NCBI GenBank assembly: GCA_023055425.1
Contig: JALGPY010000005.1
Span: 79,711,495-79,775,494, forward strand
Direction of reading: 5' to 3'
Source of the DNA: Linanthus parryae
Lineage: Eukaryota > Streptophyta > Magnoliopsida > Ericales > Polemoniaceae
DNA length: 64,000 nucleotides
Position 1 is the stretch's first letter. The number at the start of each line of letters is the position of its first letter. The translations under genes and the position numbers were made by a program. The notes beneath the pieces were generated by a model. That model saw only the letters and a list, made by a program, of their open reading frames with translations, did no database searches and had not been told where the DNA came from. Positions 1 to 11,205 of the stretch are shown one piece after another.

Positions 1-793
1 ACAGGGCCATCATGGCTCGCTGATAAGTTGCGCCTGCGTTCTTGAGACCAAAAGGCATAATTGTGTAATTGAAGACTCCCACGGGAGTGATGAATGCGGT
101 TTTCCGTGCATCTTCGGGGTCCATCTTGATCTGGTTGTACCCATTGAAGCCGTCCATGAAGCTGAACATGCGATGACCCACGGTCGAATCAATAAGTAGA
201 TCGATGTTGGGAAGCGGGAAATTGTCTTTGGGACATAAACGATTAAGGTCTCGGAAGTCCACACAAATACGAAGCTGCCCGTTCTTTTTCACCACAGGCA
301 CGATGTTAGCTAACCATGTAGGATGGTGATTTGGATCGATGAGTTTGGCATTCAGAAGTTTGACAATTTCTTGCTTGATCTTCACGTTGATCTCCGGCCT
401 AAAGCTTCTTGTGCTCTGCTTTACCGGTTTGGATCCTGTGATTACATCTAACCTGTGCATGGTAATGCTCGTGTCCAGACCAGGCATCTCATCTTACTCC
501 CATGCGAACACGTCTTTATACTCGGTCAGAAGCTGCAGTAATCTTTCCTCTTCCTCTCTCGTGAGGTCTGCAATCAGAAAGACTGGCCTCTTCTTTTCTT
601 CTCTTGGGCTTAGGAATACCTCCTTCAGCTCCTGCTTTTGCGGTTTGGGTTTGTCCTCCATGCATTCGGGTGCTTCTTTTAGCTTCTCATCTGGAGCGTC
701 TGGTGCTGGCTTGTCCAATTCCATAACCTGTTCAATTTGATTGATTTGCTCAGGGATGCCCCCATGCTCGCGTGGGGACACCCCCGCGCACCT
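1..793 (-). pseudogene. A1 pol, linker and start of reverse transcriptase (partial)
   Basis: Continues in the same frame after the conserved TGA: the acidic linker (about 494-781, containing PEQINQIEQ and a PKPQKQELKEVFL stretch), then a stop after VFAWE at 494, then the N-terminal RT segment with CVDFRDLNR, FPLPNIDLL and MPFGLKNAG motifs running to the window edge. It aligns with A2 58000-58790. The catalytic YVDD lies beyond the window. Confidence 0.8.
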
Positions 794-3347
794 TCATATG
801 CGGTAACATTTCTTCCCGTTGGCGTAGAAACTCTCTATCTCCTTGCCTTCAGGATCATGTTTTGCTATCCTTTTCAGGGTATAAACGTTCTTTCGCTGGT
901 AGGCAATTCGTGGTGCCTCTTCTCGTGTAGACGGCTTTTCCTTAGACTCCTCTCTTGTCACCATCACTCCTGCAGGTGACTGATCTTTGATTTCCTCCCA
1001 ACGAGGCAAAGGAGTGGGGTTGAACGGCCCCGGCGTTTTCTCATCTGCCATTTCCGTGAACCATACCGCCTCAGTGAGGTGCGCTTCATCCAAGTTGAAA
1101 GGATTTGTCGAGGCTGGTATCTCTACTATTCTGTTATTCCAGATAGCTTTCATCACTTGGTGAGCTGTTGAAGGGACCGCATCGAAGCGATGAATCCAGG
1201 CCCGACCTATAATCACGTGATATGTAGTGTTCGCATCAATGACATAGAATTTAGCTGAACACTTGATTTTGCCAATCTGGACACCCAGACGGATCCATCC
1301 TATCGTCATTCTGTAGTCGCTTTCGAATCCCATCAGCGGGGATGGACGCCTGACGATCTTGTGCTCTGGTATTCCTGCTAGCTTTAGTGTGTTGAGCGAG
1401 ACAACGTTGACTGCTGCTCCTCCGTCGACAAATGCTCTTTTGAACTCCACACCATTGATGACTGCCGTTACATACTGAGGCTTCTGGTGGCTCGCATCTG
1501 TCTTCTTGTCACTTGCGGAGAAGGTTATGACCTTTTCTGTAGAGCGGGACGCCCTGACAACCTTTCCGTTGGAGACCATGATATCCTCCTCGTAATCTTC
1601 CGCTATCCTCAGGATCGCCTTTGTCATTTCCTTCCGGCATTTCTCCGAGAAGTTCATTTCATCGAAGAACCTGCTGAACCCGTGCGACCCCTTCATCCGA
1701 TCGACACGTTCGTCCTCCGTGTCTATGCTGTAGTCCTCGTCATTGTGGATTTCAGCAACGATGGGTAAACCATCCTCTGCAATCTCTTCAAGGTCCAGAA
1801 TCGAGATCATGGCGACCCTTTGCCCTTCGGCTCCTGCCCCGCGTGGGCAGGCAGTGGATTGTTTCGCACATCTTGCCTCTGGTCGCTGACAATCAGCTCG
1901 CCATTCTTCATCTTTTGTCTTACCATGATTCTGAGCTTCTTGCAGTCGGCCGTGGGATGCATGACCTTTCCGTGACACTCACACCACTTTGGGTCCCTCA
2001 CCATCTCCTTGGAGGGTGTCCTTTCGAGCGGCGGCAAGATTCCGTCTTTACGCCACTGTCTGCACAAATCACTCGCTTCCTCCACCGAACATGGCAGAGG
2101 TGGCGCATCGAAATTTGCGACCTTCGGCTGCTTTTGGGGCGAGACCGTATTCACTTCAGCTTCACGTCCCCTTTTGTAGCTGAATCTCCCAATTTTAAAG
2201 GTAGTCCCGCTCGGGGATCTCTCAGAGGCGTGCCTCTTTTTCTGACTCTCTACTATAGGCTCTATGTTCTTTGTGCATTCTATCAGCTTCGAAAATGTAG
2301 GAGTTTGCAGGTTGATAAGCATACCTTTGTACTCGTCTCGCATGCATTGCAGGCATATCTCCACGAGTCTGCTCTCAAGTAGCACATCTTTGCATTCCAA
2401 GGACTTGGCCCTGAACTTCTTGATGAATGTCACTCCATCCTCCTCCCGCTTCTGGTACATCCGCGAGAGATGAATCATTGTCACCTTTTCTTCCATCTGG
2501 AAGAATTTGGTGTACCACTTGTAGGCCACGTTCCCCAGGGATTTCGGGAACTCGCGCATCAGCAGCTTAGGGTCAGACCCGTATGGCCCCATCACATCGA
2601 TGAAACGCATGACATGCTCATGGGCGTTTCCATTGACATCTTCGAACTTGTCCCATTTAGGAGCTTTGTACCCAGCAGGGTTAGGCATGAGGTAGATCTC
2701 GCGTGGGATAGGTGGATCGTTGTCAAGCTTCGGGATGATGGTGTCCGCGAACGGTTGATTAGCTAGGATTGTTTCTATGCGCCGCTGCAGCGACGTCATA
2801 CACTCCGGCACACTTCCCCCAGAAGCAGGAGGAGGGGTTCTTGCAGTTGGAGGTGACACATATGCCGCGGAAGGGCTAGGAACGTACTGTGGATTCGCAT
2901 TGCCCATGCCGCCGGCAGAGGAGGCAAAGGATATTGTGAAGACGGTTTAGATGCCAGGATTGGCGGTTGAGGCACGTGAGCGGTAAGGGGCAACATTTGA
3001 GCTGTTTGCCCCTGACATGAGGGTAACTGCGTTGTTGCCGGTGTAGTTTGAAGGTTAGGATTAGGTGGTGTGGTTGATACTCCCAATCCTTGAGTGATGG
3101 AAACTCCTCCTCCCTGAGAGACGGTGGTGGCTGATGCGGGATTTGGGGCGAGAGTCCCTAGGATAGCCATTATCCGTTCCAGCTGCGAAGATTGAGCTTT
3201 GAGAGCCTTTTCCTGGTTCTGGATGGTAGCGTCCAAGGCCTCTAATGTCGGAGCTTCACCGGCGGCTGTAGGAGTACGGCGGGCCTCCTCTCCCGAGGTG
3301 GTATCCGTGGAAGGCGATCTGTTACTGACATCATCTTCATGAGACAT
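794..3347 (-). pseudogene. A1 gag and aspartic protease polyprotein (broken)
   Basis: Structural capsid protein and protease of the element. The start is the ATG at 3347, whose protein begins MSHEDDVSNR as A2's begins MSQEDDVSNR. The proline-rich N-terminal part runs to about 2910, where a 1-bp deletion relative to A2 shifts the frame; the gag core follows (IPREIYLMPNPAGYK, FIDVMGPYG). A 57-bp in-frame deletion joins KWY directly to TKFFQ, removing 19 residues between two TAC codons. A second 1-bp deletion near 1818 shifts the frame again before the protease, which carries AFVDGGAAVNV as its active-site segment. The frame ends at the TGA 794-796, after KCYRI. A TGA at that exact place is shared with A2 and B, so it may not be a decay mutation. 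Confidence 0.85.
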
Positions 3348-3368
3348 GGTTGCTTGCAATGGTAAGTT

Positions 3369-3384
3369 CACGTCGGGTTCACCA
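3369..3384 (-). other. Primer-binding site of A1
   Basis: TGGTGAACCCGACGTG lies two bases inside the 5' LTR. The same site is present in A2 (55347-55362), and B (25378-25393) has TGGTGAACCCGACGCG. I did not assign the priming tRNA. Confidence 0.7.
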
Positions 3385-3386
3385 AA

Positions 3387-4018
3387 TGTGTACGAGAGAA
3401 TCTTGCAGAGAGAATTCAATATACACAAGGAGTAGAGGATAGAAAGGACACAGGAAGTGTAAAGCTGTGTGTAGGGAGAGAGTAAGGCAATAGCACTGTG
3501 TGAGAGAGAGACAGGATTTTGGCAGAGCTTCCGCGTAGTTCAGGTGTGTTCTCCCTTGTATGGAAGGGTTAACGATCCTATATATAACAGAGAATGTGAC
3601 CGTTGTAGTGTGGTTAATGCGCCCATCAATGGCGGCTTAATTATCTTAACCAAAACGGCACGTTCATCCGCGTATATAGGGACCGTTACAGCATGTTATC
3701 CGCGTATACCGGAACCGTTACGAGGTTGACCGGGTTGACCGGGTTGACCGGGTTTATGGAGCTCGTGCCATAAACCTCTCAAAGCAGTTACTAGGGGTCG
3801 CGCCCGGGCTTGGTTGTCACTCGCACGCGACAGGACTTACTCTAGCCTCCGAACCACTAAGTCCCTACAGGTTCCGTGCGGTGGTATGCGAGGGCCCTGT
3901 CTCGCAGCCCCCACGTGGATCAGCGCGGCTGGTGATCCAGTGTGTGTGGACCACAATATGGTGTGCTGGATGGTCACCACGTGGCTAAGATCTGCCTGTC
4001 CATAAAGCACTATCTACA
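3387..4018 (-). repeat. 5' LTR of element A1
   Basis: About 632 bp. Read on the minus strand it starts TGTAGATAGTGC and ends CA just before the primer site TGGTGAACCCGACGTG (3369-3384). It aligns with the A2 LTR (54725-55343). It contains a TATA box at 3579-3586 and, upstream of it, two copies of a CCGCGTATA...GGNACCGTTAC motif and three tandem copies of a 10-bp unit (3725-3754). Confidence 0.88.
3579..3586 (-). promoter_or_regulatory. TATA box in A1 LTR
   Basis: TATATATA, about 190 bp from the inner LTR end, at the position equivalent to 55144-55151 in A2 and 11050-11057 in B. It probably sets the start of the R region; the start site itself cannot be read from sequence. Confidence 0.6.
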
Positions 4019-4061
4019 ACCGGTATGTTACATACAACCCTGCGCATTTTCCACATTTCTG

Positions 4062-7000
4062 TCAAACGAATGGTTGATTGATACTGGAACTAATGTGCAT
4101 ATTTGTGCTGAAATTAGTTTATTTGTATCTTGTCAGCAGAGTCGTGGCATGATAGTGATGATGGGGAACACGAGTGCCGCTCAAGTACTTGGAATAGGAA
4201 ACGTGGACTTAAGTTTCCTTCGGGTCGTATTCTATCCTTATAAAGAGTGCATCACGTTCCTTATGTTCGTATAAATATAACAAGTGGAAGTAGTTTAGTG
4301 GCTAGTGGTTTTGAAATTTCTTTTAAGTAGAATAAAGTAGTTCTTATTCATACTGGTACATTTTTTGGCAAGGGTTATTTGTCGGATGGTTTATTTGTAA
4401 TCAATGCTGAGCCCGCTTTGGGAACTTTAGCTAATGATATTTCTCCTTCTATTATTGAATCATCAAATTTATGGCATGCTAGACTTGGTCACTTAAATTT
4501 TGGTGCTCTTAAAAATACGTTGAATTCAGAGATGATTCCTAAACACACCATGAAAAAGAATTTTAAATGTCAAGTATGTGTGTCTACTAAAAAAACAAGG
4601 AAACCGTTTCATAATGTTGGTAGAAATTCAGACTTGCTAGATTTAGTACACACGGACATTTGTGAATTTGGTGGTGTGTTAACTAAGGACCAATTTAGAT
4701 ACTTCATAACCTTTGTAGATGATTGTAGTAGATATTGTTATGTTTATTTACTTAAACATAAGGATGAATCACTTAATAAATTCATTTTATAGAACTGAAG
4801 TTGAAAAACAAACTGGTAAGGTACTTAAAAGTTTGAGATCCGATAGAGGTGGTGAGTATATGAGTAACACGTTTGATGAAATTTGTGCAAACAATGGAAT
4901 AATTCATGAAGTTACTCCTCCATACACACCTGAGTCTAATGGGGTTGCTGAGCGAAAGAACAAAAAGTTTGAAGATATGATTAACAATATGCTTTTAAAC
5001 TCTGGGTTTCCTAAATACATGTGGGGAGAGGCTTTGAATACGACTTTCCATATACTGAATAGAGTCCCTCTGAAACACATGGTAAAACACCCTATGAGTT
5101 ATGGAAGGGCAAGAAGACTAGTATTAACTATCTTCGTGTGTGGGGGTGCCATGCTAAGGTACTTGTACCTTTACACAAGAGGAAGAAGCTAGGTCCTACG
5201 ACTGTTGATTGTATCTTTCTGGGCTATCGAGAAACCACTACAGCTATGATATTTTTAGTGGTAAAATCTGACATAGACGGTATAGTGGCAAACACGATAG
5301 TTGAATTTCGTAATGCAACATTGTTTGAAGATGTCTACCCTATGAAGACTGGTATACCTCAAGATACTACTAACGGAGATCCATCTCACAACTCGAGTTC
5401 TATTCCTGATCATGTGGAAAATATAACAAATGTGGGGGCGGAATCGAGTAGTAGATCTGTATCTGAGGTAGTAGAGGAACCAAGAAGGAGTAAGCATGCA
5501 AAGGTAGTCAATGATTTTGAAAGTGATTTTGTCACTTACAATGTCGAGGACAAACCTTTAAGTTTCCGACATGCTATGGATTCTTCTGAATCTAGGCTCT
5601 GGGGGGCGCTATAAAGAGTGAAATTGACTCTATTGTTTCTAATGGAACATGGGAGTTAGTTGATCTCCCTCATGGGTGTTCTACTATTGGGTGCAGGTGG
5701 ATATTTAAGAGGAAGTTGAACCCTGACGGGTCAATAGATAAGTACAAGGCTAGACTGGTTGCTAAGGGTTTTAGGAAAAGGGAAAGAATTGGTTACTTTG
5801 ATACGTATTCTCCAGATTCTAGGATGACAAAAATCCGAATGCTTATAGCATTGGCGTCGGTCGATGGTCTTATCATCAATCATATGGATGTTAAGACAAC
5901 TTTTCTTCATGGTGATCTTGAGTAGTGATTTGTATGGATCAGCCTGAGGGGTTTGTTGCATCGGGAAATGAAAGGAAAGTATGTAAGTTAATCAAGTCCC
6001 TATACGGCTTCAAACAATCTCCCAGGGATCGGCATAAAAAGTTTGATGAAACTGTATGCCGTTCGGTTTTATTATTAATGAAAGTGACAAGTGTGTCTAC
6101 ACCAAAGTTAAGGGTAGTGAATATGTGTCTTATTCCGATAAGTGGATGACATTTTATTGTTTGGAACCAATATTGAGATTATTAATGAGACAAAAACTTT
6201 CTTGAAGAGGCATTTTGAGATGAAGGATATGGGTGAGGCTAGTGTGATTCTTGGACTAAACTTGAGTCAGTCAGCTGAGGGAATAACCTATCTCAGTCTC
6301 ATTATATAGAGAAATCTATACTTGAGAAATATGGTTATTCACAGTGTAGATTCGCTAGTACACCCTATGATCCTAAAATTGCCTTAGTCAAGAATTCTTC
6401 ACGTGTACCTGTGTCTTAGTTAAGGTATTCTCATATTATTGGGAGTTTACAGTATCTTGCTAACTGTACTAGACCAGATATTTCATACTCTGTGTCTAAG
6501 TTGGCTAGATATACTAGTTGTCCGAACATGACTCATTGGAATGCTCTTGATAGAGTGCTTAGATATCTGAAAGGCATAATGTACCTAAGTTTACACTATA
6601 AGAGATTTCATGGTGTACTTGAGGGGTACAATGATGCACGTTGGATAGCTAAGAAGTCTGGTTCCAATGGAGTGAATGGATATGTGTTCACCTTGGCAGG
6701 TGGAGCAATATCCTGAAAGTTGACCAAACAGACTATTGTAACTCGGTCTACTTTTGAGGCTGAGTTGTGTGCGCTTGATGCCACAGGAACGGAGGCTGAA
6801 TGGTTACACGGACTTATGTCGGCCATACCTGTAGTAAGCAAACCACTTCCTGCTATTGCTATTCATTGTGATAGTCGAACGATTATCGACAAGATTAGCA
6901 TTAAAAAGTATAATTCTAAAACAAGGAGGCACATCCAAGTTAGAATATAGTCTATAAGGGGTTTAGTGTCTGATAGGATTATAGTTGTTGAGTTCATAGG

Positions 7001-7127
7001 AACTCAGAATAATACAGCTGATCCTTTGACTAAAGGACTGGAACCTGCAATGGTTCTTAAGTCGAGGTTGAGGATGGGAATGACAACCCATTATAGTTCA
7101 TCAGTATTGGGAACCCAATACACATGA
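4062..7127 (+). pseudogene. Copia polyprotein of element E (protease, integrase, RT, RNase H), broken
   Basis: Starts inside the protease (WLIDTGTNVHI, active site DTG, about 4070). The integrase zinc region is LWHARLGH...CQVC (about 4470-4590); its catalytic core shows VHTDI, RSDRGGEY and NGVAERKN (4640-4960). The RT region starts near 5650 (CRWIFKRKLNPDGSIDKYKA, MDVKTTFLHG). The YVDD box near 6145 survives only as VDD after a stop codon. RNase H covers about 6600-7050, with STFEAELCAL and CDSRTIIDK, and ends with ADPLTKGL. At least five frameshifts or stops (about 4790, 5190, 5600, 5925, 6717, 6950) make it non-functional. The lineage within copia is not assigned. Confidence 0.85.
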
Positions 7128-7649
7128 GAGGATATCCCTCAAAAGTGTATTAAGTGTGGTAATAACAAGCTGTGAGGATGGACCGGTAGTACCTTTGCTA
7201 CATGATACATTTATATCGGAGTCTATCCCTTGTAACCCAAAAAGGTACTGACACTGCCAATGTGGCAAGAGCTATTCTAACTCTGAATGGGGTTAAGTCT
7301 TTTGACGAGATGGTCCCAGTCATCTCTGGAGATGCCCAGCTAAGCGAATGTAATTGTGCGGTCGCAATTAGAGGAAAGAATTATTCCTTGAAGAATTCGA
7401 CGAACATGATCGAGACAAGACCATTAAGGTCTCAAAGGAGTAGATTGGCACCATAGCCTATGACTTGTCATTGTCTATGGAGCTTGATTACACTAGATGG
7501 ATTAAGAATCAAGGTAAAACATTCCATCTGAATTCGGTTGTCATCGAAGTAGAGGAATTAGGAGGGTTCAAACCCGGAAGGGTACCGACTCTGAAAACCA
7601 AGTCATGATGAGAATCATGTATGCATTTCTGTATGGATTTGTGGGGGAT
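7128..7649 (+). other. 3' untranslated segment of element E
   Basis: Between the RNase H stop and the 3' LTR. A short open frame at 7202-7456 has no recognisable domain. The segment ends in the polypurine tract TGTGGGGGAT next to the LTR. Confidence 0.6.
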
Positions 7650-8540
7650 TGTTAGAAAATAGAAATTTTGGAGCACGATTTTGTGTGCTCCTGATATTAA
7701 TTTCAGGTTTTAACAATATGGAAATCGTTCCTTGTAACGGGGACTGAAATTTTCATGTATGGATCTAAGTCATTTTCTTAGTGTAATCCATAGAGAAATT
7801 GAAGTAAACTTGGTAGCTTGAAAGATCTTGAAACCAAGGAACCAAATTAGTCCCACATTGATACTCACAAAGGAGGTTGGTGGCTTTATATGGTATCAGA
7901 CACGAAAGTAGTGTACAACTACCAAGGTGTGTGGTGGTCCATGGTGTTCTTGTGTGCCTCGCACGCACACACACATACGCGCCTCCGCCGCCTCGCCTCG
8001 CCTCGGATCGGTCCGGGCTGGGTCGAAGGGCGATTTGGGCGAAATGTCTCGGCGACTCGCGTACGCGAGGTGACCTGGCGTGAGGTTATAAATAAGTTTT
8101 AGTTCAATTACACACTAGTTTAATTTTTAATTAATGGGTGATTTGATTAATGGAATTAAAATAGTTTGACCATATTAATTGGGAATTAACGGGAGATTAA
8201 TGTATCAGTTTTCTCATTGTTTCAAAAATGAAACGTTCTGTTGAAAACACTGTATCTGTGCAAAAAATTGGTTATAAATTTTTTCTCTGTCTCTCCGAAA
8301 ATCCTCTCTACCTCTGCTCGTGGTTTCATTTGGAGAACTTAGGTGCTGATCGGCGTTGATCTTCAGCGTTGCTGTGACAAAGAAGATCGGATCTGTTTTA
8401 TCTTGGAAGAATCATCGCCGGCATCCCAACACAGTGTAAGTGGGGGCGATAATCTCTTCAAGAACATTCATGCCTTCTCGCAAGACCTGACGACTCAGCT
8501 GTAGTTCTTATTCTGTTTAAGCTTGGATAATAGGTATGCC
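7650..8540 (+). repeat. 3' LTR of element E (right end approximate)
   Basis: Begins TGTTAGAAAATAG directly after a G-rich polypurine tract, as expected for a copia 3' LTR. It holds a C/G-rich stretch at 7970-8060 and AT-rich flanks. No second LTR is in the window, so the end is a guess. Confidence 0.5.
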
Positions 8541-8990
8541 TTTTACATTGCAGTTTTCTTTCCAATACTGATTTTTGTGGCTTTTTCGTTCATTCTTTGT
8601 TGCCTGTGTTTCCATGGATTTGTTAAATGATTGTGCCTGTCTAAAATTAGTAATTTTAGTGATAATTTCCAACATTTGTCAATCATAATTTTTGATAACT
8701 CAATTTGAAGATATGTTGTTAAATTATTGAATTGTTGTTTGTGTTGCTGCTGTTCATGTGGTGTTGTAAACATAAAGTCATATAGGATTGTGAGGGAGAG
8801 AGGCTGGAAAACCTGTTTATTTTGATATGTTGATGGAGGAGAATATGTTACTGATGTGTTAATTTTGCTTCAGATATGTTAATTTCGAAACTTTGTTCAT
8901 GTTGTTGATGCGTTTAAAACCAGAGAGAGAAAGCTGTGCAAGAGAGAGAGTAATAAAAATGGCAAGGGTAAAATTGGCATTTACACAGGT
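8541..8990. other. No recognisable feature
   Basis: AT-rich non-coding sequence between element E and the Mutator-like element. It could be the end of E's LTR or old host sequence. No coding, repeat or RNA-gene signal seen. Confidence 0.4.
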
Positions 8991-9206
8991 TTCTGAAAAG
9001 GGTAAAAGACATTTTCCACCCTGCGCGTATGGAGAAAATTTTTTTGCCCCTGATTTATGGATAAATACATTTTGCACCCCTGTCAGAGTTAAAAACTAAC
9101 AATTGACTAACTGAGCGATAAAGGACAAAAATACCCCTGAAATTTATGAAATAACCCCATATAAATTCCCTTCCTTCTTTCTCTTCCTCATTCCCTAAAT
9201 CTAATA

Positions 9207-9210
<4 letters not shown>

Positions 9211-9244
<34 letters not shown>
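9211..9244 (+). repeat. (CT)n microsatellite
   Basis: Seventeen CT units inside the Mutator-like element, of the kind common in plant 5' untranslated leaders. Confidence 0.95.
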
Positions 9245-9250
<6 letters not shown>

Positions 9251-10240
9251 CTTCGTCTGTAACTTCTCCTCACCCATCATTGCCTCCCTCCCTCCCTCAC
9301 CCACCTCCTTATTTTCTCAACCTCTTCTTTCTCTCTCTCTCTCAAAGTTCCAGATCGAGGACGGTGGTGGTTAGGCGACGTCCTCTGAACGAACATTGGT
9401 GGTGGCTTCTTCAAGCTCCGATCCGATCTTCTCCATCACTTGTCTGCAACTTATGGCGTATTGTAGTATATGCGATGTGATTGTCTCTAGTAGCTCTCAG
9501 TTCGTCCTTCGACGAATCGACGACGACGAGGAGGATGGTTTCCGGTGAGATCTAGATATTTCCTCGATGTGTCTGTTGCCATAGTGAATCAAGCAGTTTA
9601 CGATTATCTCCAGATCGATTCGAACCATGTTCTTCTTCACCACATGTCGGCGGTTGATTTCTGTGGTGCTGGTCGGCGGTGGAATCCACAGGTGGCGCTC
9701 AATTGGTGGTGGTGGGGGCTCGGTGTGTGATTCGTGATCGGCGGTCGAATCGGACCACCTGTGTCTCTTTTCTGGCTTTGTTCCTCCTCTGTGTTCTTCT
9801 TATGGGACGGTTGCGATAGACAGAGTGAAACTTCTAAATCACCTTTTTAGCGCCCATTTGTTTATAAATTCAGCTGTCTTGTAGGTTCTTTTGTTCACCT
9901 ATGAATTCGGTGCTAGTTCTTATCCCTTGGTTGAGTTTATGAATTGGTTTTCTGTTTAATTTGAATTGTTGAATTATATGATGATATTTCTATTTCTTAT
10001 TCAAATATGTAAAATGATTATATTTTTTTGCTTAATTTTTTTTAGAGCCATTTTTTTTTGCTTAATTTGGTCCAGAGTCTTGCTGTAAAAGGATCTAATA
10101 TGTTAATTTAAAAAAATCTAATATTTTTGGTTGTGAAAGAAAAACAACAATTGTTTGGGATTCTATGTACATAAATGGTGTTATTTATGTACATGATGAG
10201 TTCAATAATAAAAAAAATGGTGTTATTTGTCCACAATTTG
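9245..10240 (+). other. Possible captured 5' gene fragment inside the MULE
   Basis: After the CT tract the sequence is pyrimidine-rich, then balanced and codon-like (9350-9760), including a possible 5' splice site (CCGGTGAGATC near 9541), then AT-rich and intron-like (9850-10240). That resembles leader, first exon and first intron of a plant gene, a typical Pack-MULE cargo. Open frames here are short (at most 66 codons) and match no family I recognise, so no product is named. A perfect 12-bp inverted repeat with a 6-base loop lies at 10165-10194. Confidence 0.35.
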
Positions 10241-10425
10241 TGAGGGTAAAATGGTCACAAAAAGTCAGTTTGCACCCCTCCATTAACGGATTGTAACAAA
10301 AGGGTTGTATTTGTCAACCCTCCATCCACTGACAGGGGTGAAAAATGTATTTGTCCATAAATCAGGAAGCAAAATGTCTTTTCTCCATACTCGGAGGGTG
10401 TAAAATGTCTTTACCCTTCTAAAAA

Positions 10426-10682
10426 TTGTGAAAATGTTGTCTGGGAAGAGAAAGGTGGAACGGAGGAAGTATTACTTTACATACAATCCAAACGATTATC
10501 CAGGGAACTGTTTGGATTGTGTAAACATACAATCCAATTGACAACCGTCTGGATTGTTCAAACGATCTAAACATTAGGGTTGTAGGGAAAATCGAATAAA
10601 CTGGTCAAACCGACTAAATCAAACTGAAATACTTGGTTTTGGATGTTCGGTTTATTAGCGGTTCAATTTTTTACAAACTAGT
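10426..10682. other. Flanking sequence, no recognisable feature
   Basis: Non-coding stretch between the Mutator-like element and the B LTR. A direct/inverted ACAATCCAA-type motif recurs at 10480-10560. Probably old flanking DNA. Confidence 0.4.
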
Positions 10683-11205
10683 TGTAGATAGAGCATTCTA
10701 TGTACATAAATCATCATTCACGTGTCCATCACTGGTAAGTTCATACAGTACTCCAATATCGCTGAATACTTATCCTTGTATGCGCATTTACTTACATGGG
10801 GGGCTGTGAGACAGGGTCACCCTTGCGCTTCAGTCTTACGGGAGTCAAGGGTCTACGTGGCTTGGAGGCTAGAGTAAGGTTCGTCGCACGTGAGCGGACG
10901 GTTACACTCACGTGCGGCCCTTGCCAGTTATCTGAGAGACTTGGTGATTGCACGCCCTATACATGCAGTCAACTGTACGACGTGTGAGGAAGTTATATAA
11001 TCGTCGCATGCGGTTATATAACTTCTCGTAACTGCTATATTGAGACCCCTATATATAGAGGTGTCGTCTCTTGTGCTGGATTCGGCTCTCTAGCGATCAT
11101 TACACACTATCTCTCTCTCAGATCATTGGCAAAGGCTTACTCTTACCCTTGCACATTCAGTCTCTTACTCTCTGTATATTGTACTGTGTGTGTTCTTGTC
11201 TGTTG
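10683..11205 (+). repeat. 5' LTR of element B, first part
   Basis: Starts TGTAGATAGAGC, like the A-family LTR start TGTAGATAGTGC, and shares its architecture: GGGGGCTGTGAGACAGGG, GGAGGCTAGAGTAAG, then a TATA box. It is broken at 11205 by element C, which duplicated TGTTG (11201-11205 and 25319-25323). Confidence 0.82.
11050..11057 (+). promoter_or_regulatory. TATA box in B LTR
   Basis: TATATATA at the position matching the TATA boxes of the A1 and A2 LTRs. Confidence 0.55.

Larger units (their letters stand above)
1..4018 (-). mobile_element. Ty3/gypsy LTR retrotransposon, Tat lineage (element A1), partial
   Basis: Minus-strand retrotransposon whose 5' LTR is at 3387-4018 and whose gag, protease and start of RT run leftward to the window edge; the remaining pol and the 3' LTR lie outside. 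It is the same family as A2 at 54725-64000: LTR, primer site, gag and protease align throughout by eye. It sits inside copia element E, whose protease coding sequence resumes at about 4060. The copy is dead: two 1-bp deletions, one 57-bp deletion and an in-frame stop break the polyprotein. Confidence 0.9.
4019..8540 (+). mobile_element. Ty1/copia LTR retrotransposon E, 3' half
   Basis: Copia element split by A1. What remains is the end of gag/protease through RNase H, an untranslated 3' segment, a polypurine tract (7640-7649, TGTGGGGGAT) and a 3' LTR from 7650. The domain order protease, integrase, RT, RNase H is diagnostic of Ty1/copia. Its 5' half should lie beyond A1, outside the window. 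The right end near 8540 is an estimate because the partner LTR is not visible. Confidence 0.8.
9000..10416. mobile_element. Mutator-like element (non-autonomous) with 9-bp target duplication
   Basis: The ends are imperfect inverted repeats of about 85-90 bp, starting GGGTAAAAGACATTTT (9000) and ending AAAATGTCTTTACCC (10416); both contain CCTGATTTATGGA and CACCCCTGTCA. The flanks are TTCTGAAAA (8991-8999) and TTCTAAAAA (10417-10425): a 9-bp duplication with one mismatch, the size made by Mutator-family transposases. No transposase is encoded. Inside are a CT microsatellite and a gene-like 5' segment (9245 to about 10000), so this is a candidate gene-capturing MULE. Confidence 0.8.

Noticed and set aside
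7202..7456. 84-codon open frame between RNase H and LTR of element E
   Set aside because: No recognisable domain, no partner copy to show conservation; kept as untranslated region.
7891..7905. TGGTATCAGACACG resembling an initiator-Met primer site
   Set aside because: It lies inside the 3' LTR of element E, not after an LTR end, and departs from TGGTATCAGAGC.
10455..10475. GGAACGGAGGAAGTATT, like one end of a Stowaway MITE
   Set aside because: No matching inverted end or TA duplication nearby.
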